From NCBI RefSeq assembly GCF_029873635.1, contig NC_080422.1, positions 3,018,001-3,082,000 on the forward strand: DNA of 64,000 nucleotides. Direction: 5' to 3'. Under the pieces are notes generated by a model. It was not told the DNA's origin. It saw nothing but the letters and a program-made list of their open reading frames with translations, and made no database searches. This document shows, one piece after another, positions 24,071 through 35,930 of this stretch. Made by a program: the position numbers and the translations under genes. Every line of letters begins with the position of its first letter. The stretch's first letter is position 1. The DNA comes from Malania oleifera (lineage: Eukaryota > Streptophyta > Magnoliopsida > Santalales > Ximeniaceae).

Positions 24071-24789
24071 AATCCAACCCTATAAATAGTGAAAAACTCG
24101 GATTTTTGATGAAAATCAACGCAGGAACGTCCTCTCTCTCCTCCCTTCGGCTCCCTCTCCTTCTTTCTTCAATTTTGGGCTGGATTTACGCTGGTTCAAC
24201 GATCTGAAGTAACTACGATGCTCCTAGAGAAGTTCTCTCCATATCTGCTAGAGCGGATCATCAGTAGAGCTGAGTTGAAATTCGTCCCTGAGTTAAGGTA
24301 AGGCTTTTTATGCTGAATTTGGTCTTACCATAGTTGTAGGAAATGATATTTACGAAGAAATACTAATGTTTAATTCTGGGGGTTGTCGTTTTTAGGGCAT
24401 TGATCAGGAAACCCTACGGGTGTTAGACCAAAATTTTTATGGGCTTTCTCAGTAGCCAGGTAAGGGAATAAATTAAAACAATTATTTTTCCATGCAAATT
24501 ACCATTATTTCTCAGCAAATTGATTTTCAGAAAAACATGCATTATATATGAATATTATTGAGTAAATGTATATTGGGAAAATACTGTTGTATACAGGAAT
24601 TACGATTTTAGATGGAACGTATGATTTAATTCAGCATTGTGTGGCATGAGTATTATTTTTCATGAAATGTATTATGTTATGGCAATTTTACGAATAAGCA
24701 TGTTTTCAGGAATTACGTAATAATGCAGTATATGATAATTTTGAAATACATGATAATTGATTTATTTTCAAAAAGATATATATATGAAA

Positions 24790-24935
24790 TGTTATGCATG
24801 AGGCCATATTTATGAAATGTTCGGCACGAGGCCGTATTTATGAAACGTTCAGCACGAGGCCGTATTTATGAAATGTTCGGTGTGAGGCCGTATTTATGAA
24901 ATAATTTTGGCGCGAGGCTGTATTTATGAAATTAT
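24790..24935. repeat. 28-bp minisatellite of family B
   Basis: Five units of gaggccgtatttatgaaatg plus ttcggcgc. The same array is at 43330-43500 and 54895-54980 with different copy numbers. Confidence 0.85.
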
Positions 24936-26274
24936 GAAAGATGCTATAATATCATGTATTATATGTTATCAGAATCCGGATGTTAGTTTAGTTCAGTTTC
25001 AGGAGCTCGATACCGTAGCTATATATAGATCAGATATTTATGTTCAGACTTGTGCTAACCATCCCACGAGGGGGTGGGAGATGGATAGTCGATGTGGCTT
25101 TCAGTGTAGACTTGTAGACGCTCACCTGGCAGTCCGGACCAGGGTGTGGCGGGCCTATCGTACTTACAGACATTTTTGACTCGGCAGTAGTCGGACAGCC
25201 ATTGTCGGGTCTCGCCTTCGGGCTGCACAACCCATCATGGAGGGTAATACATGACATCAGCTAGCTATTCATCCTGAATATGTTTTCAGTATTATCAGAT
25301 ATAACAGACAATTTATGAATGATATGAGTTACTAGAAAAATATGAAAGTATATGATGATTCAATATGTTATGACAAATGTTTACAGATAAATGAAATGTA
25401 TTGTATATGTATAACTGCATTATATATTCATGTTGCCACACAAATGTATTTAGTTTATTTTCCCTTACTGAGATGTGTCTCACCCCCGAACCTAATTAAT
25501 TTTTTAGGAGACTCTAAGAGACCGGCGGGTCGTGACCGTCGTTGAGCTTATTGAGTTACCACACTAGGAGGGTAAGATTTTGTGCTAGGATCAGGATTGT
25601 TTTGTCGTATGATCTTAGGTCTATATTGATATTTTGGAGGTATATATAAATACAGTATTTTGGTGATGTACTAAACTCTGATATTATGTATATTACGGTT
25701 TTGATAATGTGATTTATATTTACTGCTGCTTAAGTTTCCGCTGTGATTGACAAGTGCCCCCATTACCCACGGGTTTAGGTTGAATTTTCTATTTATTATG
25801 TTACATGTTATATTGAGATTTTTGAGGTCGTGACAAGTATAGTATCTATTAAAGAATATGTCCCTGAATCGAGCCTAGGTCATCGGCACTAGAATTGCTC
25901 TCTACTCCTCCAATAGTCTAGTGGTCGTCCACCATCTCTCGGCCTCCCCTGTCAACTTGTACGTAGCATAAAGGACCCTCTTCTCGTCGGTGCAGTGAAG
26001 CACCGTCAAAATCTTCTCTACCTCATGCATCCAATTTTTCGTAATTGCAAGATTAGCTACTCCTCAAAATGCTGGTGGGTTCATCTTCATAAATTTCTCT
26101 ATTGTACACCCCTGAGTTGGAGATGGACCTCCCTGCTCCCAGGAGTTCCGAGCAATCTTAGCCATAACTTGCTAAGCCACCCTACGTAACACAGCATCTG
26201 AATCCCCACCTCCTACACCAGAAGGCCCAGCTCCATCCCCACTATTGTGCGCGCTACTACCTCCTGGATCCATC

Positions 26275-26276
26275 CT
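26275..26276 (-). promoter_or_regulatory. Splice-acceptor-like AG one base before gag ATG (gypsy #2)
   Basis: The minus strand reads ggtaatattgcag, G, ATG (26273-26271). See the finding on the spliced leader. Confidence 0.5.
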
Positions 26277-26615
26277 GCAATATTACCAAATTATTTTAAG
26301 TATCTGCATCCTACAATACTATACTAACTAAAATACCCCTACTCTCTCATTACTAATTTAAGGTCGAGTCCTACCGTATGAAAATAGAAATCGTCAATAG
26401 TTCACTATGGTTTTCCTGGAATCGTCACCCTAGGAAAATCACAGAAACCACCCCAAAACTCTACTTCCAAACCGCAAAACAAAACCCTAAATTCTCATCC
26501 TAATTCCCCATATTAACTTCACCGATACCCTATTCAACTCTTCTTAAGATTCCATTTCTAAATTCTTGTATTATTTTCCACTGTACTCTAGAGTCTACAG
26601 AACCTAGCAACTTGG

Positions 26616-26627
26616 GCTCTGATACCA
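26616..26627 (-). promoter_or_regulatory. Primer binding site, initiator-Met tRNA (gypsy #2)
   Basis: TGGTATCAGAGC on the minus strand, adjacent to the LTR end (plus-strand tgtaactaccc at 26631). Confidence 0.9.
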
Positions 26628-26630
26628 AAC

Positions 26631-27581
26631 TGTAACTACCCAAAAATTACACCATTTTTTTCTTTTAAAAATAATTAAACACATAAACTACTCTGATATC
26701 ACTGTTATAGCATCCCAAGCCTCAGAAGGGCACTGAGGTATTCCTGTACATAATAGACACACCTATGTAGTGGAAAATATAAATCACACAACCATAAATA
26801 TACATACAATACCAGAATTTAGTGTCTCCAAACCATAGGTACATTTTTACATCTCTTACCAGTACCATCTATCCCAAAATACAACGATCTGTACACACTT
26901 ACCCTATAGGCAGGGCAATCAAGAGGTCACTCTATCTATGAGTCTGATCTACTCGCCTAGTTGGCTCACCTGAAAAATGTTAAAGTAATTGGGTGAGAAG
27001 ACGCTCAGTAATTGGAAATATGCTATTTCTAGTGCGTGGTGACCAAGTTGCTTAACTATTATAATAACATTTGAAACTGTATAAAATAGTAAATCTATAC
27101 AAAGTATATCGTACATCCATCGTAGTTTAAAATATAACTATATCATCTAATTTTCTACTTTTCATACTGCTAATATCGTACTGTATTTATCAAACACTGT
27201 AAATCTATATACATATACATAACCGTGATTTTCCCTGAAAATCTATATGTCATGATTTGTCCCCTCATGACAGGGTTGTGCGACCCGTAAGCGGGACTTA
27301 ACTCTGATTGGCCTACCAAGTAAGTCATTGTACTCTACCCTTTTTCAGTCTGACCAAATTGCATCCACTCCTAAGCACGGAACTAAAAAAACTACCTCGT
27401 CAAACCAAGCCCCCTCAATCCAGAATCTGGGGAGTCTGCAAGCTCTTCAAGCGCGGTTGACGGTACCCACATACTATCTATGATATGTGGTTGCACTCTG
27501 ATCTATAAATAGCAACGGTACCGTGCTCTGTTATCTGTATCTATCTGTAATATTTCATCAAGGATCTGATACTATACATAT

Positions 27582-27625
<44 letters not shown>

Positions 27626-28401
27626 CTATAATTTTTCTACTGTTTTCATCATGTTTCCAAAATAACCATATCACTGTAAATCTAAACTGTATATACTGTG
27701 ATATATGATCACATATTTGTAGTATCTGACTGTAATAACTGTATATTTGTCTATAATATCTGTCTGTTTAATTTGTAAATCTAAGTGTTATGGTTTTAGG
27801 AAACATGGTATTCTGTAATTGTTGTAATATACTGATTTGAACTGTAATACTTGTTTGATAAATATTTGTTTGGTAAATATCTATCTATATCTGTATATAC
27901 TGTAAATCATGATATGCTGGGAAAAACTATATAATTTCTATATCAGGTAAACATCCACTTAGGCCACATAGATATTAAAACTCATAATCTGTAAAACTAA
28001 ATAATAAATTGGTATAAATATATAAATATACATAAAATTTCTAATATCTTTGCTAAAATCTCCTAGCATAGCATATTCTCTTACTTGGTTTCTGAAAAGC
28101 CCTTTTTTCTGTATCTGTCCCACACTCATAGGGTCCCCCACTCAACACCCTGAAAATCACATCTCTTAGAACAAAACATCAGTATTTCTCCATGTACTAC
28201 ATTTTTTATAACTACGGAAAAGGCAAATACTAAATAAAATGTCTTACCCTGAAATTATGATGGAATTCAAGTCAGCCCCACCAACGATCTGCTCCAGCAG
28301 ACTTGAAGAGAACTTTTTCAGGAGCATCGTGGTGGCCTCGAATCATCGAACTGACGAGAATCCAGCTTGAAAACTTAGATAGAAGGGGGAGGGGACGAAA
28401 T

Positions 28402-28443
<42 letters not shown>

Positions 28444-28745
28444 TTGTGCGAAAATTTCAGCTGAAAAATCAAGTTATGCTATTTATACACTGGCCTTCGT
28501 CGACGAGCTACGTTACTTCGTCGACGAGGGCAAGAAGGAAGTTCATCGACGAATGCCTACTCCTCGTCGACGAAATTCAGAATTGAAAAATAGTCTCTCG
28601 ATATGTTCTCGTCGATGAGACACATGTCCGTCGACGAGACGCTCATGTGTGCTCATTGACGAATCCCTGTTTAATTTTCCCAATTTTAATTCTTTTTCTC
28701 TCCTTCTCCTATCATTAAATTATGGAAATTATCTGGGTCTCCACA
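26631..28745 (-). mobile_element. 5' LTR of gypsy #2 (family D)
   Basis: On the minus strand it starts TGTGGAGACCCAG (28745) and ends GGGTAGTTACA (26631), 2115 bp. Palindrome array 28490-28660; (GA)n 28404-28438 in the leader; TA microsatellite 27584-27623. The right flank is a different LTR (28746 on). Confidence 0.85.
28404..28438. repeat. (GA)n microsatellite in LTR leader
   Basis: Uninterrupted GA dinucleotides, read as CT on the LTR's sense strand. It sits where other LTRs here have a CT-rich leader. Confidence 0.95.
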
Positions 28746-30097
28746 TATGTTTTCCCCCAAACAGTTAGTATATTATAATGTAACACTCACTCATGTGGCA
28801 TGAGTATGATTATTTTACAGTATGTATATACAGACCAGAATATTTTATGATCGTACAAAACAAAAGCAATTTGATAATGATTTTCAGAAATAATATAGGC
28901 ATTACATAAAATATGATATTATATAGTATAATATTACAGTTCAGCCGGCCTAGTGCCGTGACAATTCAGCCGGGCTAGTGCCATGATATTTCAGTCGACT
29001 TAGCGCCGTGATATTTCAGCTGGCCCAGTGCCGTGATAGTTCAGCTGGCCCAGTACCGTTACAGTTTAGCCGACCCAGTGTCGTGATCATATATATATAA
29101 CAGTTTATTTAGAAATTATGATATGACATATTTTACACAGAAATATGAAATGAGTTATGTTACAGTTATATTATGAAATTAGTATATGATAGCAGAAACC
29201 TAATGGATTAGTTTAGTTTAAGAGCACAGTCACGTAGCTATTATGTCAGATTAGTGCCACCACACGTCTCAGATAAAGTGTTGGTGATTGGATAGTCGAT
29301 TGAGCCTAGAGAAGAGTAGTGTGCCCCCCTGACAGTCTGAACTAGGCTGGGTAGGCCAATTGTACTTACAAACGAGTCAGTTTTGACTTAGCATGGTAGG
29401 CGTACGAGCTGCACAACCTAATCATGTGGGGGTAATACATGATATCAGTTAGTTATTCATCCAAGGGAGAATTTTAGTATTATACAGAAATAGCATATGC
29501 TTTACATGTTTATAGACATTTATTATGACACGGTATGCTTATGTTGAGAAATTAAATATTATTTTACTGGACTTATATAAGTATGGGTACAGATTTCCTG
29601 ATTTATCAGATACAATTAATTACGTTACAGTTAATTATGTACAGTATATGTTTACAGCACAATAGAACTCATGTTGTCACACACTGATGATAATCTATCC
29701 CACTTACTGAAAAGTGTCTCACCCAAGAATCCAAACATTTCAGAAAATCCAGACAGACGAGCGGAGCGAGCTCCGAGGTAAAGGAGAAGTTGGTACAATC
29801 CTAGTTTAAGGGTACGTGGTTGTGTTGGGAGATATGTTTGTTATAATCCCTAGGATGTTTTAAGGACTTTTGGGGACGTACATGTATATTTATGGAGATA
29901 GTAGAACTCTGGTATTATATATGAGGTTCAGGTATACTATATTTTCCACTGCATAGATAGTATGTATTTATGGACAGGTATCCTCGGTACCCACTTTGGA
30001 TCCGGGATGACATTGTGGATGTTATTATTAGTATCAGAGTAATTTTATATTTTTAGTAGTATGGAAAAAAATGTAACAAAATTTTCGAGTCGTGACA
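28746..30097 (+). mobile_element. LTR fragment, family E (5' truncated)
   Basis: Ends in the LTR terminus gagtcgtgaca at 30097. It contains the general wording of the other LTRs (gtgggggtaatacatgat, ctactgaaaagtgtctcaccc, acceptor-like region near 29740) and its own minisatellite at 28935-29090. The beginning is cut off by gypsy #2. Confidence 0.7.
28935..29090. repeat. 25-bp minisatellite of family E
   Basis: Six units of cagccggcccagtgccgtga plus tattt, with transitions. Confidence 0.8.
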
Positions 30098-30503
30098 GGT
30101 AACCTCGGTAAGAAAATCCATTGAGGAGCCAATGGAGATTCTTTTTTGACATCAAAATCTTTTGTCCATTTGAATAGCCAAAATGAATTGGCTTCCATAG
30201 TTCTACATTCCCTTGCCCAACCATGCAAAAAATCACGTTCATTTTTCATGTGAATTAGCACATGGTAATCATCCATAACACTGATCGTTGGAATTTCCGT
30301 TAAACTCACGTTTTGACAATTGATAACCAAATTTTATCTATAGATGACTGATTCCTCAAAAATTTCATCACTAATGCAAAAGGAAACCCTTGCTCAGCCT
30401 TAACCATTTTCGCTTCGGAGAAAATAAATCTCAATTCAGCATTGATATTAACTGGCAATCTTATAAGAATTTTGAACGCATGTATCTCCATTTTTTTATT
30501 CAC
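30098..30503 (-). pseudogene. DUF4283-type LINE ORF1 remnant
   Basis: Two minus-strand frames joined by a shift give ALVMKFLRNQSSIDKIW, then YHVLIHMKNERDFLHGWARE, SFWLFKWTKDFDVKKESPLA and PQWIFLPRLPV. The order FKWT-DF--K-ESP-AP-W-LP is that of the plant DUF4283 domain found in LINE ORF1 proteins and related gag-like fragments. It is truncated at its C-terminal side by the LTR ending at 30097. Not functional. Confidence 0.65.
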
Positions 30504-32500
30504 GGCTTGCGCATTAAAATGATTACAATTAACTTAATTCTATCCATATTTTGACTTGAGCATCGAAGAAAGCATGTGGAGGTCATTCACAATTGCACAC
30601 AATCTTTTTTTACTTTTCTTGGTTATTGGTGATCGCCACACTCTATGGAGGATAAAGTTTGACTTTTGGCATCAATATATTTATTCCATGAATTTTAAAC
30701 AAAATTATATAGAAAGGAACTAAGTTCCCGCTTGTTTATTCTATACGCCATTTAAGGTGGATAAATGTTGTAAAATATTCAAGCTACATTTGAATTAAAA
30801 AATCAATGAGAGAAAAAATAAAAAATAAAAATAAAAAAGTCTTGTTATTTTATTTCTATCTCCAATACTAATGTATAAAAAATGAAAATATATCAAAATA
30901 CAATTGAAAATTTACAAAATTAAACATTAATAATATGAAAAATAAAATATTATCTATTGATTTACCATTATATTTCATTTTCTTTCTTATTATTAATTAT
31001 GACCAAACAAAGATAAAAATAAAATAAAAAATAACTCCATGCATATTTTCTTTTCTTTTTATTCTTTTTTTCTAAATTTCAAATTGACTCAAGAGCTACC
31101 CCGCTCCCTTTTTTTTTATTAAAAAAAAAAAAAGAAGACGACTTGCACGGCTACAAATAACTTTTTGAGAGATAATAAAGTTGAACAAACAAAAATCCAT
31201 CATTGTCGTCATTTTCACATTTGAATATTCCATTTTGCAATAATAATTTGACCTCAGCAATTCTCATATCCTACCAGTAATCCCATGTTTGGAAAAATCT
31301 TAAATTTGGATTTACATATAATTTGAATAAAATGTAATATTAAATTGTATTAAAATTTATCTAAATTCACCGAAATTCAAATCCAAGATCCAAAATTCAT
31401 ATTCCAAACGCAGCTTAATGGTTTGAAATGATCTAATTTAGTTGCACTTCTATCAAAGTCAAGGCCACTAACCCTTAAAAATCTTCTATCTTATTTATGG
31501 TATTTTTTAATGCTGCCCAAATTACATTTTAAATCATTGCATCAGTGTAAATCCGATGCAATTATTAGATTTAAATTACAATAATTAAAAACACATATAA
31601 TAACTTAAATTGTTATGATTTGAAGTGGATAATGATCACATTAAAAATCTTTCAAAAATTCAATGACCACAAAATGCATTTTAAATCCATTCTTGGCAGA
31701 GTTGCTAAGATCACCTTCCTTGAAGATCTTTGGATGGTGAGATTAAAAGATGGAATTTTTTAAAAAAAAAACAAAGAAAAAAGAGAGACACAATGTCATC
31801 TCAATCATCATAGCTTTGATGGATAGAAAATGCACTACCTTTTTACAAAGTTCAAATTCTCAACGGCAGCATAATCAATACACCCATGTGTTTATAATTA
31901 ACAAGAATCTAGGAACCATATATTATGTCCCTAAACAAATATCATGCCCTATCATTAGCTATAGGACTATTCTCAATCCTAGCTCACCTGCACTAAAACT
32001 AGAAAAAGCTTTTAGGGTATTTTGGTCCTACAAAATTACAAAAACTCATCATTACTATTGCTCAAACATTCATTATTTTACCTCATCAAAATGGCTCACA
32101 CGTGAATCACACAAGAGTGTAAACAAGTGAACTTGGACTTGACACGATCCTTTCTCGATTTAATTTTAATTTAGGTTGAATTTGCACGACTCAAGTAACC
32201 AGATGAGCGAGATTTGAATACGAACATACTCAAACTTAATTAAACTTCTATTACTTTATTATTTTCATGTTAGATGGAATATATTATACATTTTATATAT
32301 ATTTAATCAAGCTGAACTTAAGTTTGATAATTTTGACAGCAGTCAAGTTAAAGTTTGAAGCTTAAAATTTTCAAGTCTAGTGGAGCTCAGGCGTCACTCT
32401 ATGCCAAATCCACTCCACCTGAGTACACCCCTACAGCTCACACAAAGAGTGATGACCCATCCAACCACTAAATAATGAAACTACTGATTTGTCCATTTCA
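30504..32500. other. AT-rich intergenic sequence upstream of the gene
   Basis: No supported coding region. A 126-codon frame at 31750-32130 is lysine/serine-rich, resembles nothing recognised and lies in AT-rich sequence, so I do not call it. Confidence 0.6.
31275..31418. mobile_element. Possible MITE (imperfect fold-back)
   Basis: tgtttggaaaaatcttaaat at the left and the complement of ccaagatccaaaattcatat ... tccaaac at the right form an imperfect terminal inverted repeat around a short AT-rich core of ~140 bp. No clear target duplication was found. Confidence 0.3.
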
Positions 32501-32516
32501 ACCTTTTCCATTTGGT

Positions 32517-32524
32517 ATATAAAG
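32517..32524 (+). promoter_or_regulatory. TATA box of the DUF659 gene (putative)
   Basis: tatataaa 272 bp upstream of the gene's ATG (32796), followed by a CT-rich untranslated leader. Position and wording fit a plant TATA box, but the transcription start is not known. Confidence 0.5.
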
Positions 32525-32795
32525 ACCCACTAAATGTTAACCAGTAAGCTTCACTTTGTTTCCTTTTCAATTTAACAGCTGCTAACCATTTCCAAATTGC
32601 ACTGGAAATGCACCTGCACCACCATAACCACCTCTTTTTGTTCCAAACTCAATTGTGACATTGATTAGACCCTTCACAGTTAAAAGAGAAAACTCTCTCC
32701 CCCATAGTTTCCTCACTCACCCTGCATAATCAGGTTCACTTAAGAAAAAGGTGAACCTCAAAGACACGAAAACAGAGAAGCGGATCAGTTTAAAA

Positions 32796-34823
32796 ATGGC
32801 CACAACCTGCCATGCTCGGGAAGACGACTTGTTTTCGACGAATTTGCAGAAACGCTATAATGGTCTTGTAATGGTCAGGAAGAAGGCCGTCACAGGCAAA
32901 GGAGCTTGGTACTGGTATCATCTAGAGCCCATTCTCTTCCAGAATGAAGACACTGGTGCTGCTAAAGCCATCAAACTCCGGTGTGGCCTTTGCAGTGCCC
33001 TTTTCTCTGCTTCTAATCCTTCCAGAACTGCAACTGAGCACTTCAGGCGGGGCAGCTGCCCCAACTTCCACAACCCAGAAGCAGCACACAGTAATGACAT
33101 GAGGTATGAACCCAGACCATACGATCAGCTTGCCTTGCCTGCACCAGTGGCTCCGCTTGCCATGATCACCGCCCCACACTTCTCAGAGCCACCCAACACT
33201 AACCAACCTCGTAGAGCACAATTAAACCAACCCCAAACAGAAACAGCTCTCAATTTGCTATCCGAGTGGTTTTATGAGTCCTGTGGATACATATCTTTCT
33301 CTACCCTTGACCACCCAAAGTTTAAAGCCTTCCTCAATCACCTTGGCATTCCCAATGCCAGCAGAAGTGATATCTTCGGTGCAAAACTTGATGCCAAGTA
33401 TGAGAGAGTGAAGTTCAGATCTGAAAGTAAACTCCAAGAAGCTATGTTTTTCCAGATATCAACTGATGGCTGGAGGAAGGAAAAGCATAGGAGCAGTTCT
33501 GCTCACTTGAATGCGTTGGCAAATATTACCTTGAACCTTCCCAATGGTAGCAGTCTTTTCCACAAGGTTTTATTCCTGGAAACCAGCAATCCAAGTTCAG
33601 ATTACATCAGAGACATACTGTGGTCAACAATCGTTGAGATTTCAGGAAGCAATGTATTCCGATGTGCTGGAATTGTTGCCGATGTTGGCAATGTGAACTC
33701 TGCAGTCCTTCGGCAACTGGAGCTACAGAACCACTGGATGGTGAACATTACATGCCAGTTCAAGGCAGTCCACAAGCTTCTTCAAGATTTTTTAAGTGAC
33801 CTACCACTCTTTGGCTCCACAGCCTCTATTTGTTTCAAAATCGCCCAAAAATTAAAATACCACTACTTTGATGGCACCAGCAGCTCTCTAAGCCACCAGC
33901 CATATGGCTCCCTTGATTACTCCACTGCCATGATTTTAGCTGTTGACAATGTTGCCCAACTGTTTTCCCAATCGGGGCATGGCCTCAAAGAAAGAGTCAT
34001 CTCCCTTGATCCATCTGACAGGGAGCTGTCTGACACAATCGAAGATTCAAAATTCTGCGAAAATCTAAAATCTGTTGCTTCTCTGATAAACTTTATAAAA
34101 ACATCACTGCAGGAGATCAAAGAAGACCAACCATGCTTGGGCCAGTGTCTTCCCCTGTGGAAAGAATTGAAGGTTAGAATTGTTTGCTGGTGCAGTAATT
34201 TCAACATTGATGAAAAACCAGTAATGGAGCTGGTGAACAGAAGATTTGAGAAAAACTACCATGAAGCTTGGGCAGCAAGTTATGTTCTGGACCCACTGTA
34301 TTTGGTTGAAGACAACTGCGGAAGGTACCTTCCACCCTTCAAATTTCTTACTTCTGAGCAAGAAAAAGATGTTGTGAAAATAATAAAAAGGCTGACCCAA
34401 AATGAAGAGGCACATATTGCCTTAATGGAGTTGATGAAATGGAGAACTGAAGGACTGGACTCTGCTTATGCGCAAGCAGTCCAAGCAAAAGAGAGAGATC
34501 CAATCACTGGAAAGATGAGACTAGTAAACCCACGTGGCAATAGACTGATTTGGGAGACTTATCTCAGTGAGTTTAGGGTGTTAAGGCAAGTGGCAGCAAG
34601 GTTAATTTTTCTCCGAGCAACCACTAGGAAACTCAACTGCAACCATTTATTTTTGAGTTGGGTTCATTCCAAAAACCACTCAAAAGAAACAATCGAAAGA
34701 GCTCAAAAGGTACTGTTTGTGTCTTCACATCAGAGGCTAGAGAAAGAGGCCTTCTCAGATGATGAAGGAAAGGACGCAGAATTGTTTTGTTCCAAGGACG
34801 GCAAGAGTTGTAACCAATTTTGA
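32796..34823 (+). CDS. BED-type zinc finger / DUF659 (hAT-transposase-derived) protein
   Basis: Single-exon frame of 675 residues from the ATG at 32796; an upstream in-frame GTG at 32751 is not a plausible plant start. Residues 20-60 (RYNGLVMVRKKAVTGKGAWYW ...) precede a BED-like finger with C63, C66, H82 and C88. A proline-rich linker (110-145) leads to a DUF659 domain (about 150-330) with STDGWRKE at 222-229. The hAT second acidic site is altered (VADVGNVNSAV instead of a TDNA-type motif). The C-terminal part (IERAQKVLFV ... DDEGKDAELF) resembles the end of the conserved plant DUF659 proteins represented in Arabidopsis by At1g12380/At1g62870, recalled from memory and not searched. The frame is intact over 2 kb, in contrast to every transposon ORF around it. 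I infer a domesticated nuclear, probably DNA-binding protein. No terminal inverted repeats or 8-bp duplications were found nearby, so it is not an obvious mobile hAT copy. Biochemical function is unknown. Confidence 0.85.
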   Translation: MATTCHAREDDLFSTNLQKRYNGLVMVRKKAVTGKGAWYWYHLEPILFQNEDTGAAKAIKLRCGLCSALFSASNPSRTATEHFRRGSCPNFHNPEAAHSNDMRYEPRPYDQLALPAPVAPLAMITAPHFSEPPNTNQPRRAQLNQPQTETALNLLSEWFYESCGYISFSTLDHPKFKAFLNHLGIPNASRSDIFGAKLDAKYERVKFRSESKLQEAMFFQISTDGWRKEKHRSSSAHLNALANITLNLPNGSSLFHKVLFLETSNPSSDYIRDILWSTIVEISGSNVFRCAGIVADVGNVNSAVLRQLELQNHWMVNITCQFKAVHKLLQDFLSDLPLFGSTASICFKIAQKLKYHYFDGTSSSLSHQPYGSLDYSTAMILAVDNVAQLFSQSGHGLKERVISLDPSDRELSDTIEDSKFCENLKSVASLINFIKTSLQEIKEDQPCLGQCLPLWKELKVRIVCWCSNFNIDEKPVMELVNRRFEKNYHEAWAASYVLDPLYLVEDNCGRYLPPFKFLTSEQEKDVVKIIKRLTQNEEAHIALMELMKWRTEGLDSAYAQAVQAKERDPITGKMRLVNPRGNRLIWETYLSEFRVLRQVAARLIFLRATTRKLNCNHLFLSWVHSKNHSKETIERAQKVLFVSSHQRLEKEAFSDDEGKDAELFCSKDGKSCNQF

Positions 34824-35600
34824 AGAACACTCACCTGCAGGATAGAGTAATGATTTTTCAGTTTCACCTGTAGGATAGAATAATGATTTTCCAGTTTAGA
34901 TTGGATTTTTCAGTTCAGATTTATTCTTTGAATTCTAGATAAACAAATATTTTCTTTGGATCTTGATGTTTCCAGTAGAAATTTTCATAGCATATTTGCC
35001 GACTCTCATGCAAAGATTTATGCTATAATTTTCTTCACCGGGATCAAATTGCAAATGGAATTTTTTCTGTGAGGGTCCTTGTCCTAGACTAAACCAGCAA
35101 ATCAAATATTTATACCAAACTTTTTTCTGTGAATTCAGTTCATAAATGAGATGGTAGACTAGACCATCCTCAGAAACAAACATTCTAATATGGTGTTTTG
35201 CTGACTTTGTTCATGAAAGAATCCCTAGAATTTTAAGAATGTCCTTTGGATAATTAACAATCACTAATAATATCAGATCAATTTGACTCACTTCAGGTAA
35301 CTGTTAATGGCAACAATCAGCAGTTATTTAAGCAGTCATCTAAAAGAATCCTATTCTGCCTTTGGCCCCATAGAGAATATAGTTCATTCTTGAATCCCTG
35401 GAGATCATATTGTACAAACTCAACCCATGTTTTTCAGCCTTCTTTCCCCGTGGGAGCCTTCTACTAGAATAGTAACCAATGTATACTGATAATATCAAAA
35501 ACTGCATTCTGAAATATGATGCTCAGAAATTATGTATCCATATTTAGAAAGCGATACTACATAAACTAGTACTGGTCCATCGAACTGATTTTTCAATCAG
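34824..35600. other. 3' flank of the DUF659 gene
   Basis: Contains a short direct repeat just after the stop (cacctgcaggatagagtaatgatttt and a close copy 35 bp on). No second gene is supported. The polyadenylation site was not identified with confidence. Confidence 0.5.
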
Positions 35601-35609
35601 TAAAGAGCT

Positions 35610-35930
35610 TTAAAACCTCATCTTAAAGCATAGCTCAAGACCAACAGCAGCAAAAACAAAGATACAGAGATTCTTAGATACATAATCTGCACCATCAAAA
35701 GCATGTGACAGGAAGCTTCCAGTGTCTGGTTTGAAAGAACATCCTCCAGCCTCTGTAGCAAGACTTGCATAACAAATTCATTTTCTGAACTGCATTATAC
35801 TCAAGTTTCAAACTAGTTTTTTCACAGTAGCATTGAAATGCTTGCAGATACTTTTTTCTTTGTAAATGATCATAAACATACCTTCAAAGCCAAAAGCTGC
35901 AGATATCCTTGTTTTAAGCTGAGCATTGTC
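35610..35930 (-). other. Possible terminal exon pair of an unrecognised minus-strand gene
   Basis: On the minus strand a 49-bp segment (35930-35882) ends GAAG|gtatgt. After a 129-bp AT-rich gap a 143-bp segment (35752-35610) starts after ttgctacag| and ends in TAA. Joined, they read without a stop: DNAQLKTRISAAFGFE, then EAGGCSFKPDTGSFLSHAFD and DYVSKNLCIFVFAAVGLELC, with a hydrophobic tail like a membrane segment. The phase is preserved across the junction. No homology was recognised and the upstream exon is unclear. A frame at 36195-35990 (EILEAIMMIGEAERSF) could be part of it, but its donor does not fit. It may be chance. Confidence 0.25.

Larger units (their letters stand above)
23806..25835 (+). 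mobile_element. Solo LTR, family B
   Basis: tgtgacaacccgg ... ggtcgtgaca (2030 bp), flanked by aggat (23801-23805) and agtat (25836-25840), a duplication with one mismatch. Sense features: palindrome array 23882-24070; TATAAATAG near 24089; donor at 24298; acceptor AG ending 24395; donor at 24460; minisatellite 24790-24935; acceptor AG ending 25507; donor at 25572. Confidence 0.85.
23605..26273 (-). pseudogene. gag of gypsy #2, in two pieces
   Basis: From the ATG at 26273 the minus strand reads M-D-P-G-G then a linker, IEKFMKMNPPAF, a stop, [20 protein letters not shown] and LTGEAERWW. After the solo LTR (23806-25835) it resumes at 23805 and runs to 23605, where it stops at the truncation. 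It aligns closely with gag of elements #1 and #3. The ATG is preceded on its own strand by ttgcag and one G, the same acceptor-like arrangement as in the other two. Confidence 0.8.
23605..28745 (-). mobile_element. Gypsy element #2 remnant (minus strand)
   Basis: 5' LTR 26631-28745, iMet PBS 26616-26627 and gag 26273 down to 23605, interrupted by a solo LTR (23806-25835). All of pol and the 3' LTR are missing. The left border at ~23600 joins Athila RT. Confidence 0.85.

Noticed and set aside
31750..32130. 126-codon frame in the intergenic region
   Set aside because: Low-complexity lysine/serine-rich reading in AT-rich DNA, with no recognised domain and no supporting signals.
32751..32795. 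Upstream in-frame extension of the DUF659 gene
   Set aside because: It starts with GTG, not ATG. The first ATG in frame (32796) begins the MATT opening.
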